DNA of 62,534 nucleotides from Chrysomallon squamiferum (taxonomy: Eukaryota; Mollusca; Gastropoda; Neomphalida; Peltospiridae), in the NCBI GenBank assembly GCA_012295275.1, contig CM022677.1, positions 17,695,906 to 17,758,439 on the forward strand, in the 5' to 3' direction. Shown here in pieces: positions 49,773 to 61,682 of this stretch. Under the pieces are notes generated by a model, which did no database searches, was not told the origin of the DNA, and saw only the letters and a program-made list of their open reading frames with translations. A program made the translations under genes and the position numbers. Each line of letters begins with the position of its first letter. Position 1 is the stretch's first letter.

Positions 49773-49953
49773 TGCCTTGATATCAGCGTTTGATAAAGCA
49801 AAGAAGAAGTACCAGAGCAAGCTGAAGAAACTTGAGACTCAGTTACAGGGGATGACAGATCGCTACGAGAGACAGATAAAACTGCTCAAACAAAGAATTG
49901 AAGTGCTTGAGATAGACACTGTTAGGCCACCAACCAATGAGACTTCATTATAG
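49773..49953 (+). CDS. MCC: MCC last coding exon with PDZ-binding tail
   Basis: The acceptor is a long T tract ending attacag. It completes AG|T and encodes ALISAFDKAKKKYQSKLKKL, then ERQIKLLKQRIEVLEIDTVR and the end PPTNETSL, stop TAG at 49951. The human protein ends RPHTNETSL. The last four residues ETSL form a class I PDZ ligand, the element through which MCC binds Scribble and NHERF-type proteins. The helix before it is coiled coil. Confidence 0.97.
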
Positions 49954-49969
49954 CAGATCTGGGATTTTA

Positions 49970-50200
49970 AATTAACCAATCACTATGATTGTAACAAAAT
50001 TCTGAGAGTTCTGTTATCCAGTCACTGTGTCTGTAAGAAAAGTCTGGTAAAAAAGTGTGTTATTTACCAATCATGTAACCATGGTGATCTGAGAGTTAAA
50101 AATAGCCAGTCATGGTGTCTGTAATAAAAGACTGGCCACTGATCTGTAATAAACCAATCATCATGAATGTGACAAATGACCCACCAAAACCAATCAGTGT
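49970..50200. repeat. Decayed ~45-bp repeats in MCC 3' UTR
   Basis: Alternating accaatca and ccagtca phrases are each followed by tgtctgtaa(t/g)aaaag-type text (49975, 50019, 50066, 50106, 50153, 50189). The same ACCAATGA string is part of the last codons of MCC (49932-49940). Confidence 0.65.
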
Positions 50201-51234
50201 TGTTCTTGAAAAATTCAGGCCAGAGAAATATTGGCATACATTATTCAATACCTTGGACCATTCAAACAAATGTGCAAATGAAACATTATTGTGAAAGAAC
50301 TTTGTGTTTATTTTGACCAACGTCTGTGACCAAAATGAACAAAACAGACATTACAGAAAACACTTCATTTAAATTACCATTGATGATCTAAAGAAAATGT
50401 TTGTGTGAATCAGTGTCAAAGGATCACCAGTTACATCTGAAGAAACAATACAACACAGTGGTACAACACACTAGTCAGTGAAATCTTATTACAGGAAACA
50501 GTCTCAGAAAAAATGAATTGTTCATCTTACCAGATTTTTGTACATATTTGTTAATGTTTTAGTGGATTTACATTTTAAACTCAGCACTTGAATCAAACAG
50601 TGAAAACTGTGCACAGAAAAAACTCTTTAATTATAAATGAAATCCTGAGAGGTGATTGGATTGTCAGCTGACCAATGAAAATAGGAATGGCTTTAATAAT
50701 TAACCAATGAAATTATTTATTTATTAGAGCTTCTGGCCAGTCAAACAGTAGAATAGATCTGAGCTTTAACCAATGAACAATCCTGTTTTATAACATGACA
50801 TCAGACAAAGAAAAATATCACATGAAAATTAAAATGTCAGTTTTGATATTTATGTATTATCTATAAAAATATATGTGACAACTGTTTTTAAACCAATGAA
50901 AATGATTTTCTCAGACATATTAGCCAATCAAAAGTAGTTTACTATCTGTATTGATCATTGAAAACAGATGTATCTATTTTATCTTTTTTAAAATATTGAC
51001 TTTGTAATTCACTCTTAGTGAACATGAAAAAAATATCTTACTGTAATTTTATATTTAAACCATCCTATATTATAATATTTTCAATGGATTGGTTAATTAT
51101 ATAGTATGAATATTTTTATTAAGTGTTTAAGAACATTATTTGAGTCATTTCTGTAATGATAATGACAGAAAATAGACTCTTTGAAGTTAATGTCTTATAT
51201 CAAATGGTGAAATGTAAAAATTCTATAATATTTT

Positions 51235-51331
51235 TATTTTTATTATTATTATTATTATTATTCTTATTATTATTATTATTATTATGCTATTATGCTAATA
51301 ATATTAAGATAATTATTGTTATTACAACTTC

Positions 51332-51380
<49 letters not shown>

Positions 51381-51440
51381 TTTTATTAACATTACTGTCA
51401 TTAGTATTATTATATTTTTATTACTTCCACTACTACTACT
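51235..51440. repeat. (ATT)n microsatellite in MCC 3' UTR
   Basis: An imperfect ATT tract with a purer core at 51332-51380. Confidence 0.93.
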
Positions 51441-51796
51441 GTTAGCAAAATAATTCTTATTAATATTCACCATCTTTGATTTTAACTAAACTAAATGCTG
51501 TATTTGTTTCATCATGATATTACACCAGCTGTTAGGCTTTTTTTAATTCACAAGTGTTGAAAATATTTGTTATTAGCTGATTATATGCAAAACTTATTTG
51601 TGATATGTGTCTTCATTATGCATAATTAGAATCACACTGAATTGTTTGTGGCACTCTAACATCATGAAAAGTGATCTAATTTTTTTTTTATAAATATGTT
51701 TTCAAAAGTGCTGTTTTGCTAAGTGAGAGATGATTCTTGTATTATTAAACAAAATGTTCTCTTTCACAATTTAAGAGTATGGTCTGAATTTGAATG

Positions 51797-51802
51797 AATA
51801 AA
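51797..51802 (+). terminator. Candidate polyadenylation signal
   Basis: This is an AATAAA hexamer 1.85 kb after the MCC stop, followed within 20-30 bp by a TG-rich stretch (atatatgtttgtat), as expected of a cleavage region. In such AT-rich sequence the hexamer alone is weak evidence. Confidence 0.45.
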
Positions 51803-52454
51803 AAGAAATAAGATGTATATATGTTTGTATAACTCAGAAATTTACAGAATGTTTAGATGTACCAGTTTCTGCAGCTGATTACATCTGGAAATAGAGTTTC
51901 ACATCAGCAAACTTTGTATTTGTAGACAAACTAAAACCTTTAAGAATAAGATAATTTCCCTTTAGTTGGCCTAATGGTCTATTAAAAAATGTATTAAAAA
52001 ATATATATATTTTCGTTAACATCTTAAATGTAGAATTATATGCAGATTTCTTACTTGTTGGCCAATATCGTTAAACATTCATTAAAATAGATTGTTATGA
52101 CATTTTAATTTAAAAATGTTTTAAATATATGTACATTTCCCTTTGTCTAAAACAAAAATTCATTAAAATTAGATAGTGTCAACATATTAATTTAAATATA
52201 TTTTAAATGATATAAATTTCTTATTCGGTGGCCTATAATGTATTTAAATTTAATTACATTTCCCATTTGGCAACCTAGATCAGTAAAAACATACACAAAG
52301 ACATTGTAAAGGCACATACTGAACTTGAAATAATATGTAAATGTTTTTGTGGGCTGGTGTGAATAGTTACTTTATAAAAAACAGACATGATCATGATGGT
52401 AAAGTTTACAAATTGTTAAATGGGCATTATCATGTTTAATGTTACTTTGTATGC

Positions 52455-52460
52455 AATAAA
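52455..52460 (+). terminator. Candidate distal polyadenylation signal
   Basis: This is an AATAAA hexamer 2.5 kb after the MCC stop, followed by a GT/T-rich element (aagttgtttagtttta) about 27 bp on. It is the alternative distal end of the MCC transcript. Beyond it the sequence turns into AAT-type microsatellite. Confidence 0.45.
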
Positions 52461-52690
52461 AAAAACTCATCTATTTCAGCTAAGAAAGTTGTTTAGTTTT
52501 ATTTCCAAGTGAAGAAACCCAGTGAATAATGACAGGCAGAATTATTTATAATAATAATAATAATAATAATACAATGACAATAATAATAATAACAAGAACA
52601 ACAATAATAATAGTAATAATAGTAATACCAATAATAATAATAGTAATAATAATAACAATAATAACTAGAATGGAAATAACAATAATAGGA

Positions 52691-52724
<34 letters not shown>

Positions 52725-53880
52725 TAAAGAAGATAATAATTATAATAAAATAAAAATAATACTTTATTTTATATAATTTAAATGAATTCTCTCTAGAGAT
52801 AGCTGGTGTGAGTTGTACTTTTTATTCTCTCTTCATAAAATATTAAGTGAAGTAACAATAATCAAATATTTTTTACAAAATCTGTTAGTAGTGAAAATTA
52901 AGTTACTAATAACCACAAATCTGATATTTATTTTCACTCATTCTAACAACCATTTGATTAACAAACTATAGATGTCAATAGTCCAACTTTGTCTTAAGTT
53001 ATGGTGGAATTTAAGACTGTTTTGATTATGCTGAAAATTTAGTTAACTTGGCTGCACATTGAGTTTGAAATACAGTGATGTCACTTCTAGCTCTGTTTTT
53101 CACTTTAATTTCTAACTATATCCAACCAAAAGCAAAAACAAAAACAAAACTTAAATAATAATTAATAATAAACAGTAAATACAACAAATAAATAAAATAA
53201 TTATAAATAGAGATAGATAGAAACAAGTGAATGAGGCAGAGACAAATGACAGAGACAACTGAATTAGACTGAGACAAGTTAGAGATACAAATGAGACAGA
53301 GACAAGTTATAAAGACAGCTAAGTGAATGAGAGAGACAGCTGAATGAGATATTTTACTTTCATTCAAACACTCAAAGAATGAACAGATTATATAAATATG
53401 TATATTTCATTAATGTTTTCATGTTGACATTTTTCTTTGATTCATATAGTAAAAATAAAAATCTTTCTCATAGATAAATGAGACAATTCCAGTGAAAGTC
53501 TGTCATTGCTGTCACTGTGCATAGAAATATTTCTCCATATTTTTAATAATGTTTTTATGATTTTTTGAAAAGACTATTTTAATGAACACTAGTGAAATTT
53601 CATGCTTCTTTCATTTATCAGATATATTTTTAAATATAGAAATAAGACATTTTTGAAGCAGTAATTTAACATTAGTCCTAGAAGCAGAACATAATATTTA
53701 TTAATAGGTTGAAATAGTATATACCTATCTAAAAGATGATTTTCTATGTTTAACAAACAGAGAAGTAAATAATAACACTTCTATAAGACCAGTAAGATTG
53801 ATTGCAATAGGATTATTGCATTATTTTCCTCTAAGAATGCAAAAATAAATAAATAATTAAATTAATAACTAAGTAAGTAA
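52461..53880. other. Intergenic, AT-rich with AAT microsatellite
   Basis: There is an imperfect AAT/AAC tract at 52545-52760, then AT-rich sequence, and at 53200-53350 a GAGACA(A/G)-rich low-complexity stretch (decayed gacagagacaa repeats). No gene is seen. Confidence 0.75.
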
Positions 53881-54480
53881 TAACGTTAGAAACAACACCG
53901 TTATTACGACAACAACGGCGACATTAATAAAAACTAATAATACATTTTAATGGGATGCGGACACTAAGAAGTTAAGAACAACCCCTTTACGATCACCCCA
54001 TTAATAGATACACCAAAACGTTCAGAACAACGCTGGTACGACGGCAATGACGGCGACATTAACAGAAATTGCATTAATATATTTTAACGTAGTATGTGCC
54101 CGCTCAGAAAGTATGAGGAAATAAAAAGCGCAAAAGAATAACACTACTACGACGGCAACGACGGCGTCATTAATAAAAATAGTGATAATATTTTTTAACA
54201 TAGGTTGTGGACACTAAGAAAGTTTGAATACTAGTTAATAAAAAGCAAAATAATACAGAGAACGTTGAGAACAACGTCGTATACGATGGTAATGACGGCG
54301 ACATTAATAGAGATGATAATCATAATATAAGATGGGAACGGTCAGAAAATAAGAATAACAGCGAATAAAAATTGAAAAGGAATAATAAGGAGTACACCAA
54401 TAACGTTAGGGGCAACGACAGTGACATTAATAGAAATTACAATAATATATTTTAATAGGTGATGCGCCCGCTCAGAAACT
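53881..54480. repeat. CpG-bearing degenerate array, 111-134 bp, 5 copies
   Basis: Each unit carries a phrase like acgacggcaatgacggcgac followed by attaatag, then an AT-rich part ending in gcccgctcagaaa. The acattaat/tcattaat phrase lies near 53921, 54056, 54167, 54300 and 54424. CpG density is visibly above the rest of the window. Confidence 0.85.
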
Positions 54481-54684
54481 AACTTGAACGTACTCAGTAA
54501 ATAAAGAGGAAACACGACCCCTAACACCCGGATTTAAAAACGTGTCTGTAGATCTCCAGTATACAGTTTCATATTTAGTCATGTTTTTAAAACATCGTTA
54601 TTTTATTTATGTTTTTATGTTTTTATTTGCACTTTTCGTTCGTGCGACTGTTTCTCCAATTTTATTTTTGATGGTGTGTGTGTG

Positions 54685-54686
<2 letters not shown>

Positions 54687-54752
<66 letters not shown>
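54687..54752. repeat. (GA)n microsatellite
   Basis: This is an uninterrupted GA run of about 66 bp, 80 bp before the assembly gap. Confidence 0.97.
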
Positions 54753-54756
<4 letters not shown>

Positions 54757-54834
54757 AAAACTGGGTGAAAAATTTAAAAGTAAATCACATTTTGTTTTGA
54801 TAATTTTAATCTTAGCAATTTTAGTATTTTAAAC

Positions 54835-55034
54835 NNNNNNNNNNNNNNNNNNNNNNNNNNNNNNNNNNNNNNNNNNNNNNNNNNNNNNNNNNNNNNNNNN
54901 NNNNNNNNNNNNNNNNNNNNNNNNNNNNNNNNNNNNNNNNNNNNNNNNNNNNNNNNNNNNNNNNNNNNNNNNNNNNNNNNNNNNNNNNNNNNNNNNNNNN
55001 NNNNNNNNNNNNNNNNNNNNNNNNNNNNNNNNNN
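54835..55034. other. Assembly gap, 200 N
   Basis: Exactly 200 N bases, so probably a fixed-size placeholder and not a measured distance. Confidence 0.99.
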
Positions 55035-55614
55035 TTAGAACACCTCACCGCTTACCTAATCTGGAGATTGCCAGTTTTGGCAACATACCATTTGAACCAC
55101 AGGAAATCCCAGTAATCTATTTTTAGCTGGGTGGGTAAAACCCAACTGATTTCTGCAGCGAAAAAATAATAATAATAACAGGTCTTACTTATTATTGTTT
55201 TCGAAGAAATGCAGATTATTTATTTATTTATTTATTTATTTTTCATACAATTCCCATGTTGATGTGTCCCGAGGTCCTACTAAATGAACAAAGATCCGCC
55301 ATTTTACTCTGATATTAGAGTCGTCAGAAAACATCAAAGGAACAATCACAGTTCTCTGTTTTAATGAACTGGAACAAAAAAATGGGTCAAGTCTTACTGC
55401 CACACGTAAACAAGCAAATAGGAATATTAATACGCCAACATAAATAAATAAGCAAACAAAAAAGAAAAAGGAAATCGATAAATAAAATAAATAAATTAAT
55501 TAATTAATTAAATTTAATTTAATTTAAGAAATAAAGAAACTATATAAGCAAATGTTCTATCTCTCTCTCTATCTATCTATCTATTCATCTATACATATAT
55601 AAATGGTAAAAAAA

Positions 55615-55645
<31 letters not shown>

Positions 55646-55728
55646 GAATAGTACATATTACTGATGATTGATAAATTTAATACATAGCTCTTTAGTACGA
55701 AAATAAATTAATGAATAAATAAATGTAA

Positions 55729-55760
<32 letters not shown>

Positions 55761-55967
55761 GAAAGTAAAATAAAAAAATAATTATTAAAAAAAAGAAATA
55801 AAAACAAACACGTATTAAACGTTGTTACAAAACATCTGCACTATTTATTCTTGATCCAGCTCTCTGAATCAAACATTTTCCCACTGAATATTAAAGTACG
55901 CCTTTCTTGGACACACAAGGGAAAAAAATATTATGTATATGAAATACAACAACCAGGAAAAACAAAG

Positions 55968-56003
<36 letters not shown>

Positions 56004-56404
56004 AACAACAAACAACTACAAACAAAATAAATCAATACTAGATAATCTTACGTATTTTCATTACAAGGTCATGGTTAAGGTCATCTTCGTATCTACCCTT
56101 CCTATATATTTTTATCAATGTCTGTTGTCTCCAACAACGAAACCATGGAATTGAGTTACGTGTAGAAAGATAATGTGTATATGTATATGTATGTATGTGT
56201 GTGTATATATAACATTCTCTGAAACGAACCAGCAGGACACGCAACGAAAACAAAAATAAAACATCCAGCATTGCGTGATCAAAATAGAATTCAGTCGAGT
56301 GTGAAATTTAGACTGAGAGAGAGAGAATGGGATATAAAGAGATAAATGAGAGAAAATGGAGACACAGAGAGAGAGATGATAGAATGAAGGTGAGTGATGA
56401 TAGT

Positions 56405-56443
<39 letters not shown>

Positions 56444-57339
56444 TTTAGAATTGAGTTCTTAATTAAAGTTGCGTGACAAAGAGATTGCGCAGATGAACAA
56501 ACAACTAATAAAGACGAGATTAAACTCTGACGTATATTTACAGTCTCCCTCAGCGAATGACGTAATGACTGAAACAATGTATCACAGGTTAGCTAGGTGG
56601 CGTATGACAGCGATATCTTGAAAAATCTTGTATCGAGAGAACAATAGTTTTAATTGTGTTCTTAATTACTCAGTCTGCCGCAACAAGTTGAGATATTTGG
56701 TTCTGCTATTTACAAATACTTAGTAGGCTTTGTTCAAGTATGCAGGTGTTTGTGTGAGTATGTGACGAAAAATACAATCTTCAATATAACGTGCGCATTA
56801 GGAATGAGAAATAGCTCTATTCTTGTCAGGCAGAATATCAAACAACACAAGGAGTTGAAGACAACACTACAACGATCTAAAAGCAGTTCGTCAGAAAAAA
56901 GACAAAACAAAAGAAAGTTATTACATTTTTCTGTCATTACTTTTATTTTTTTTTTTTCTGTGATTATTTTTTTATTAATTTTTTGATTTTATTTTTATTT
57001 TTTTCTATTATTAATAATTTTTATTTGCTTTCTTTTTAGTTATTATTTTTATTTTTTTTGACTACTAAGTCTAATTAGCTCGTACATTAAATACTTTGAG
57101 AAATAATTGCTGTTCTTCTAAAACCTTCATTGTGATAACGAAACAAAATGGCCATTTGTTTTGGCTGTACTACTTTCTGTGTTTGTTATCTTGTCTTTCG
57201 TTCATTTATCCGTTCTTTGTTTCATTTTTCTTTAATTTCATTTTTCCAATAGTAATATATAAAAGATAAGCTAGTAGGAAAAAATATTTCTTAGCTATTT
57301 CTTGTTTCTGTTGATTTTATTTCTTCACTCGTTGACTAC
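55035..57339. other. Intergenic with microsatellites
   Basis: Short AAT runs (55616-55642, 55732-55760), a poly(A) run at 55970-56001, GA-rich text at 56310-56445 and otherwise ordinary sequence. The first 110 bp after the gap are more complex but I recognise nothing. No gene is supported. Confidence 0.75.
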
Positions 57340-59490
57340 TGAATGTTTTTCTTTGTCTCTCTCTGTGTCTTCTCTTTTTCTGTCTCTCTGAATCTTTCTA
57401 TTTCCGTCTCCTCTGTACTTTTTTTTTCTCTCTCTCTCTGTGTCTTTCATTTTCTTTCTCTCTCTCTGTCTTTTTTTTGTCTTTCTCTCAGTGTCTTTCT
57501 TTTTCTCAGTCTCTCAGTTTTTTTTTTTCTCTCTCAGTGTCTTTCCTTTTCTGTCTCTCTCAGTGTCTTTCTTTTCTGTCTCTCTCTCTGTGTCTTTCTT
57601 TTTCTCTCTCTAGTGTCTTTCTTTTTCTGTCTCTCTCAGTGTCTTTCTTTTCTGTCTCTCTCTGTGTCTTTCTTTTTCTGTCTCTCTCAGTGTCTTTCTC
57701 TTTTTTCTCTCTCTCAGTCTTTCTTTTTCTTCTCTCTCTGTCTCTTTCTTTTCTGTCTCTCTCAGTGTCTTTCTTTTCTGTCTCTCTCATTGTCTTTTTT
57801 TTTTTCTCTCTCTCTTTCTTTTCCTTTCTCTCTCTGAGTTTTTCTTTTTGTCTTTCTCTCAGTGTCTTTTTTCTTCGTTCTTTCTCAGTCTTTCTTTTTC
57901 TGTCTCTCTCAGTGTCTTTCTTTTTTGTCTCTGTGTCTTTCTTTTCTGTCTTTCTTTTTCTTTTCTGTCTCTCTCTGTGGTTTTCTTTTTTCGTGTCTCT
58001 CTGAGTCTTTTTCTTTTTCTGTCTCTCTCTGTGTCTTTCTTTTTCTCTCTCTCAGTCTTTCTTTTTCTGTCTCTCTCTGTGTCTTTCTTTTCTTTCTGTC
58101 TCTCAGTGTCATTTCTTTTTCTCTGTCTATCTGTTTTTTCTTTCTCTCTCTCTGTGTCTTTCTTTTTTGTCTCTCTCTCTTTCTTTCTTTTTCTCTCTCT
58201 CTGTGTCTTTCTTTTTCTGTGTCTCTCATTGTCTTTCTTTTTTCTGTCTCTCTCTCTGTGTCTTTCTTTTTCTTTCTCTCTCTCAGTGTCTTTTTTTTCT
58301 CTCTCTCTCTTTCTTTTTTCTTTCTCTCTCAGTGTCTTTCTTTTCTGTCTCTCTGTGTCTTTCTTTCTTCTGTCTTTCTGTCTTTCTTTTCTGTCTCTCT
58401 CTTTGTCTTTCTTTTCTCTCTCTCAGTGTCTTTCTTTTTCTGTCTGTCTCTCTCTGTGTTTTTTTTTCTGTCTCTCTCTGTGTCTTTTTTTTCTGTCTCT
58501 CTCAGTCTCTTTCTTTTCTTTCTCTCTCTCTGTGTCTTTCTTTTTTCTGTCTCTCTCAGTGTCTTTCTTTTTCCATTTCAGTGTCTTTCTTTTTTGTCTG
58601 TGTCTTTTTTTCTTTTCTGTCTCTCTCTGTGTCTTTCTTTTTTCTCTCTTTCTTTCTTTTTTTTTCTGTCTCTCTCTCTTTCTTTCTTTTCTCTGTGTCT
58701 TTCTTTTCTGTCTCTCTCTAGTGTCTTTCTTTTTCTGTCTCTCTCTGTGTCTTTTTTTTTGTCTCTCTCAGTGTCTTTCTTTTTCTGTCTCTCTCAGTGT
58801 CTTTCTTTTTTCTGTCTTTTCTGTCTATCTGTGTTTTTTTTTTCTCTGTCTCTCTGTGTCTTTCTTTTTCTGTCTGTCTCTCTGTGTCTTTCTTTTCTGT
58901 GTCTTTCTGTCTTTCTTTTCTGTCTCTCTCTGTCTTTCTTTTTCTTCTCTCTCTGTCTTTCTTTTCTCTGTCTCTCTCTGTCTTTTCTTTTTTCTGTCTC
59001 TCTCTGTGTCTTTCTTTTTCTGTCCTTTCAGTGTCTTTGTTTTTCTGTCTCTCTCTGTGTCTTTCTTTTTTTCTTTCTCTCTCAGTGTCTTTCTTTTCTG
59101 TCTATCTGTGTTTTCTTTTTCTGTCTCTCTCTCTGTCTCTTTCTTTTTCTGTCTCTCTCAGTGTCTTTCTTTTTTTTTCTCTCTCTCAGTGTCTTTCTTT
59201 TCTGTCTCTCTTGTCTTTCTTTTCTTTTTCTCTCTCTCAGTGTCTTTCTTTTTCTGTCCTCTTTGTGTCTTTCTTTTCTGTCTCTGTCTCAGTATCTTTC
59301 TTTTTTCTCTCTCAGTGTCTTTCTTTTTTTGTCTTCTGTGTTTTCTTTCTCTGTCTCTCTCTCTTTTTCTTTTCTGTTTCTCTTCAGTCTCTTTCTTTTT
59401 CTGTCTCTCTCAGTGTCTTTCTTTTTCGTGTCTCTCAATGTCTTTCTGTTTCTGTCTCTCTCTTAGTCTATCTGTCCCACGTTGTGTTTC
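57340..59490. repeat. 2.1-kb pyrimidine-rich minisatellite
   Basis: The array repeats a loose 25-35-bp unit, tgtctttctttttctgtctc plus tctc(a/t)g, for over 2 kb. The plus strand is almost purely C/T with G mostly in gtgtc or ctg and few A. Because A is rare, all three plus-strand frames stay open over hundreds of codons, with no biological meaning. Confidence 0.97.
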
Positions 59491-59699
59491 TGTCTGAAAA
59501 TCTCTCGGCTGTTTTACAGCCCTGTTCATCATTTTTATCTTTTGCTGATTCCTTTCAACTCTTTTGTGTAACACATAATATTTGTTATTTCTGGTCATAA
59601 TACCAATCGCAGTTCGAAAAATATGTTGTTGTTTTTTTTTTTAAAAAAAAAAAGCTGTATTCTCCATTTTGGTATGATAATGTTTTGTTGAAAATCTTG

Positions 59700-60160
59700 C
59701 ATACTCACATACAGACACACAGACACACAGACAACCCAGATACACACACACAGTCACAATGAAAAACACACAGACACAGATACACACACACACAGACACA
59801 CAGATACACAGACACATAGCGACACAGATACACAGATGACACACAGACACACAGGCGCATAGACATATATACACGCAGACACAGACACATAGATATGTAG
59901 TCACACAGACAAAGACACACACAGACACACAGATACACACAGACACACAGATACACAGAAACACAAACATGGACACACAGGGACACACACACATACACAC
60001 ACACACATACACAGACACACCAGGCACACAGACACACAGACACACACACACATGGACACAGACACATAGACACACAGACACATAGACACATAGACACACA
60101 GACACACACAACACATAAACACACAGACACACAGATACACAGAAACACAGAAGAAATTGA
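59700..60160. repeat. (ACACAG)-type minisatellite
   Basis: Imperfect repeats of acacagacacacagataca with variants cacatagac and cacacacac run for about 460 bp. The minus-strand open frames (Cys/Val/Ser-rich) are artefacts. Confidence 0.96.
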
Positions 60161-60293
60161 CACAGTACACTTTTGAACAATTCTAAATTGTTAACTACAT
60201 TGGTAAAAACAATCTTTATCTTTTTTTAATTCTTTGTTGTTTCTTCAAAAATAATCTTTTATGTTTTTCTTTTATTGTTTCTTCCAAGCAATA

Positions 60294-60333
<40 letters not shown>

Positions 60334-61210
60334 AAATAAATAACAGTATAGAATATTTGCCCCTTTGATATTAAATAAAAGGATAACGTGTGTAAAGTGT
60401 GTGTTTTATTTTTATTATCGTGATATCATATATGTATATAAAACACTATCTCCTGTGTTTGAAATGTAAATTATCTGTGTCATGCGTGTCACTTCGCCAT
60501 TCAAATAAAACATTCTATTTATAGATTAAAATAAAGTTTTCAAACGGATACCATGCTCTCGTAATGTGAGACAACAAATTACTCGTAATAAATCTAAACG
60601 GACGTTCACTCAAACTAATACATATTAACTCTTTTTTAATATATAATTATTATTATAAAATGATGAATAAAATGCAGAGACTAGTGTATATACCCCTTTA
60701 CCAGCATCATAACATTGTTACTAATCCTCATTTATAATACATTTTTAAAATACGAGTGTATAAAATCAAATTATAATATATTATCCACTATAAAAATGGC
60801 TATATATATATACACTCATATTTTAAAACCATTATAATAAATGTATTCTTATGTAGTTGACTTTGCAGTATTTTTTCAAATGTTGATGAGAAATAGCGAT
60901 GATACTGAAATCGTTATTATAATTATATTAGTCTCCTTAAATATTGCTTCAGTTATATATTAAAGAGATTTGGAAAGAGATCAGGCGGGATAACCAGTCT
61001 TTTTCTTTTGCTTAACGTTTGATAACAGAGTTACTTCCCATGACGTAAACTCAAACAAAAATTTAAATAGTATTGATAACTGTTACGTTTGTTTAAACCA
61101 AACTGGATTATACGTGTATTAAGAAAGCTCAAATAACACACATAAACAGTTTATTTATTTGTTTAATATGTGGCATAGTGTTGTCATTATATATATTTAA
61201 ATTCATCGTA

Positions 61211-61243
<33 letters not shown>

Positions 61244-61476
61244 CTATACTATTATTACTATTGTTTATTTTGTTATTACTTGTTGTTGTTGTTGTTGTTT
61301 TTTTGTTTGTGTTTTTTAATTAATTAATTATATGTAAACATATATAAATCGAGCCTGTCAAAAATGAAAACATATCAGGTGAATCATCCTTTTCATTATT
61401 TTTGCTGTTTTTACTACTACTACAACAACGGCTACGACGTCAACAACAATAATAAATCCAAGAATTAATGTAACCA

Positions 61477-61528
<52 letters not shown>

Positions 61529-61682
61529 TTGATAATAATAATAATAATAATAATAAAATAAAATAAATGAACTAATAACTTCAACATTTCATTTCATATT
61601 TTTTCTTTTTCTTTCTATCTTTCTACTTTTCACACGCATTAGTGCGTGTGACACTTTTTGTTGTCTTTTATCTCTCTGTCAG
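60161..61682. other. Intergenic or intron upstream of the C1GALT1-like exon
   Basis: There is (AAAT)n at 60297-60332, ATT at 61207-61242 and AAT at 61480-61555, otherwise AT-rich single-copy-looking sequence. I looked for upstream exons of a C1GALT1-like gene (donor-binding and TWxxxC-type segments) and found none. Confidence 0.7.

Larger units (their letters stand above)
49954..52460 (+). other. MCC: MCC 3' UTR (candidate extent)
   Basis: No coding sequence follows the TAG. The first 1 kb contains a recurring AACCAAT(C/G)A motif at 49976, 50067, 50154, 50190, 50672, 50704, 50770, 50893 and 50934. It is embedded in roughly 45-bp decayed repeats between 49970 and 50200. An (ATT)n microsatellite lies at 51235-51380. 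The end depends on which polyadenylation signal is used (51797 or 52455). Confidence 0.5.

Noticed and set aside
57343-59497. Very long open frames (up to 549 codons) rich in Ser, Leu and Phe
   Set aside because: They arise because the CT-rich array almost lacks A, so no stop codons form in any plus-strand frame. There is no domain or start context.
59641-60180. Cys/Val-rich minus-strand open frame of 179 codons
   Set aside because: It is a reading of the ACACAG minisatellite. It resembles membrane helices only because of the TGT/GTG codons.
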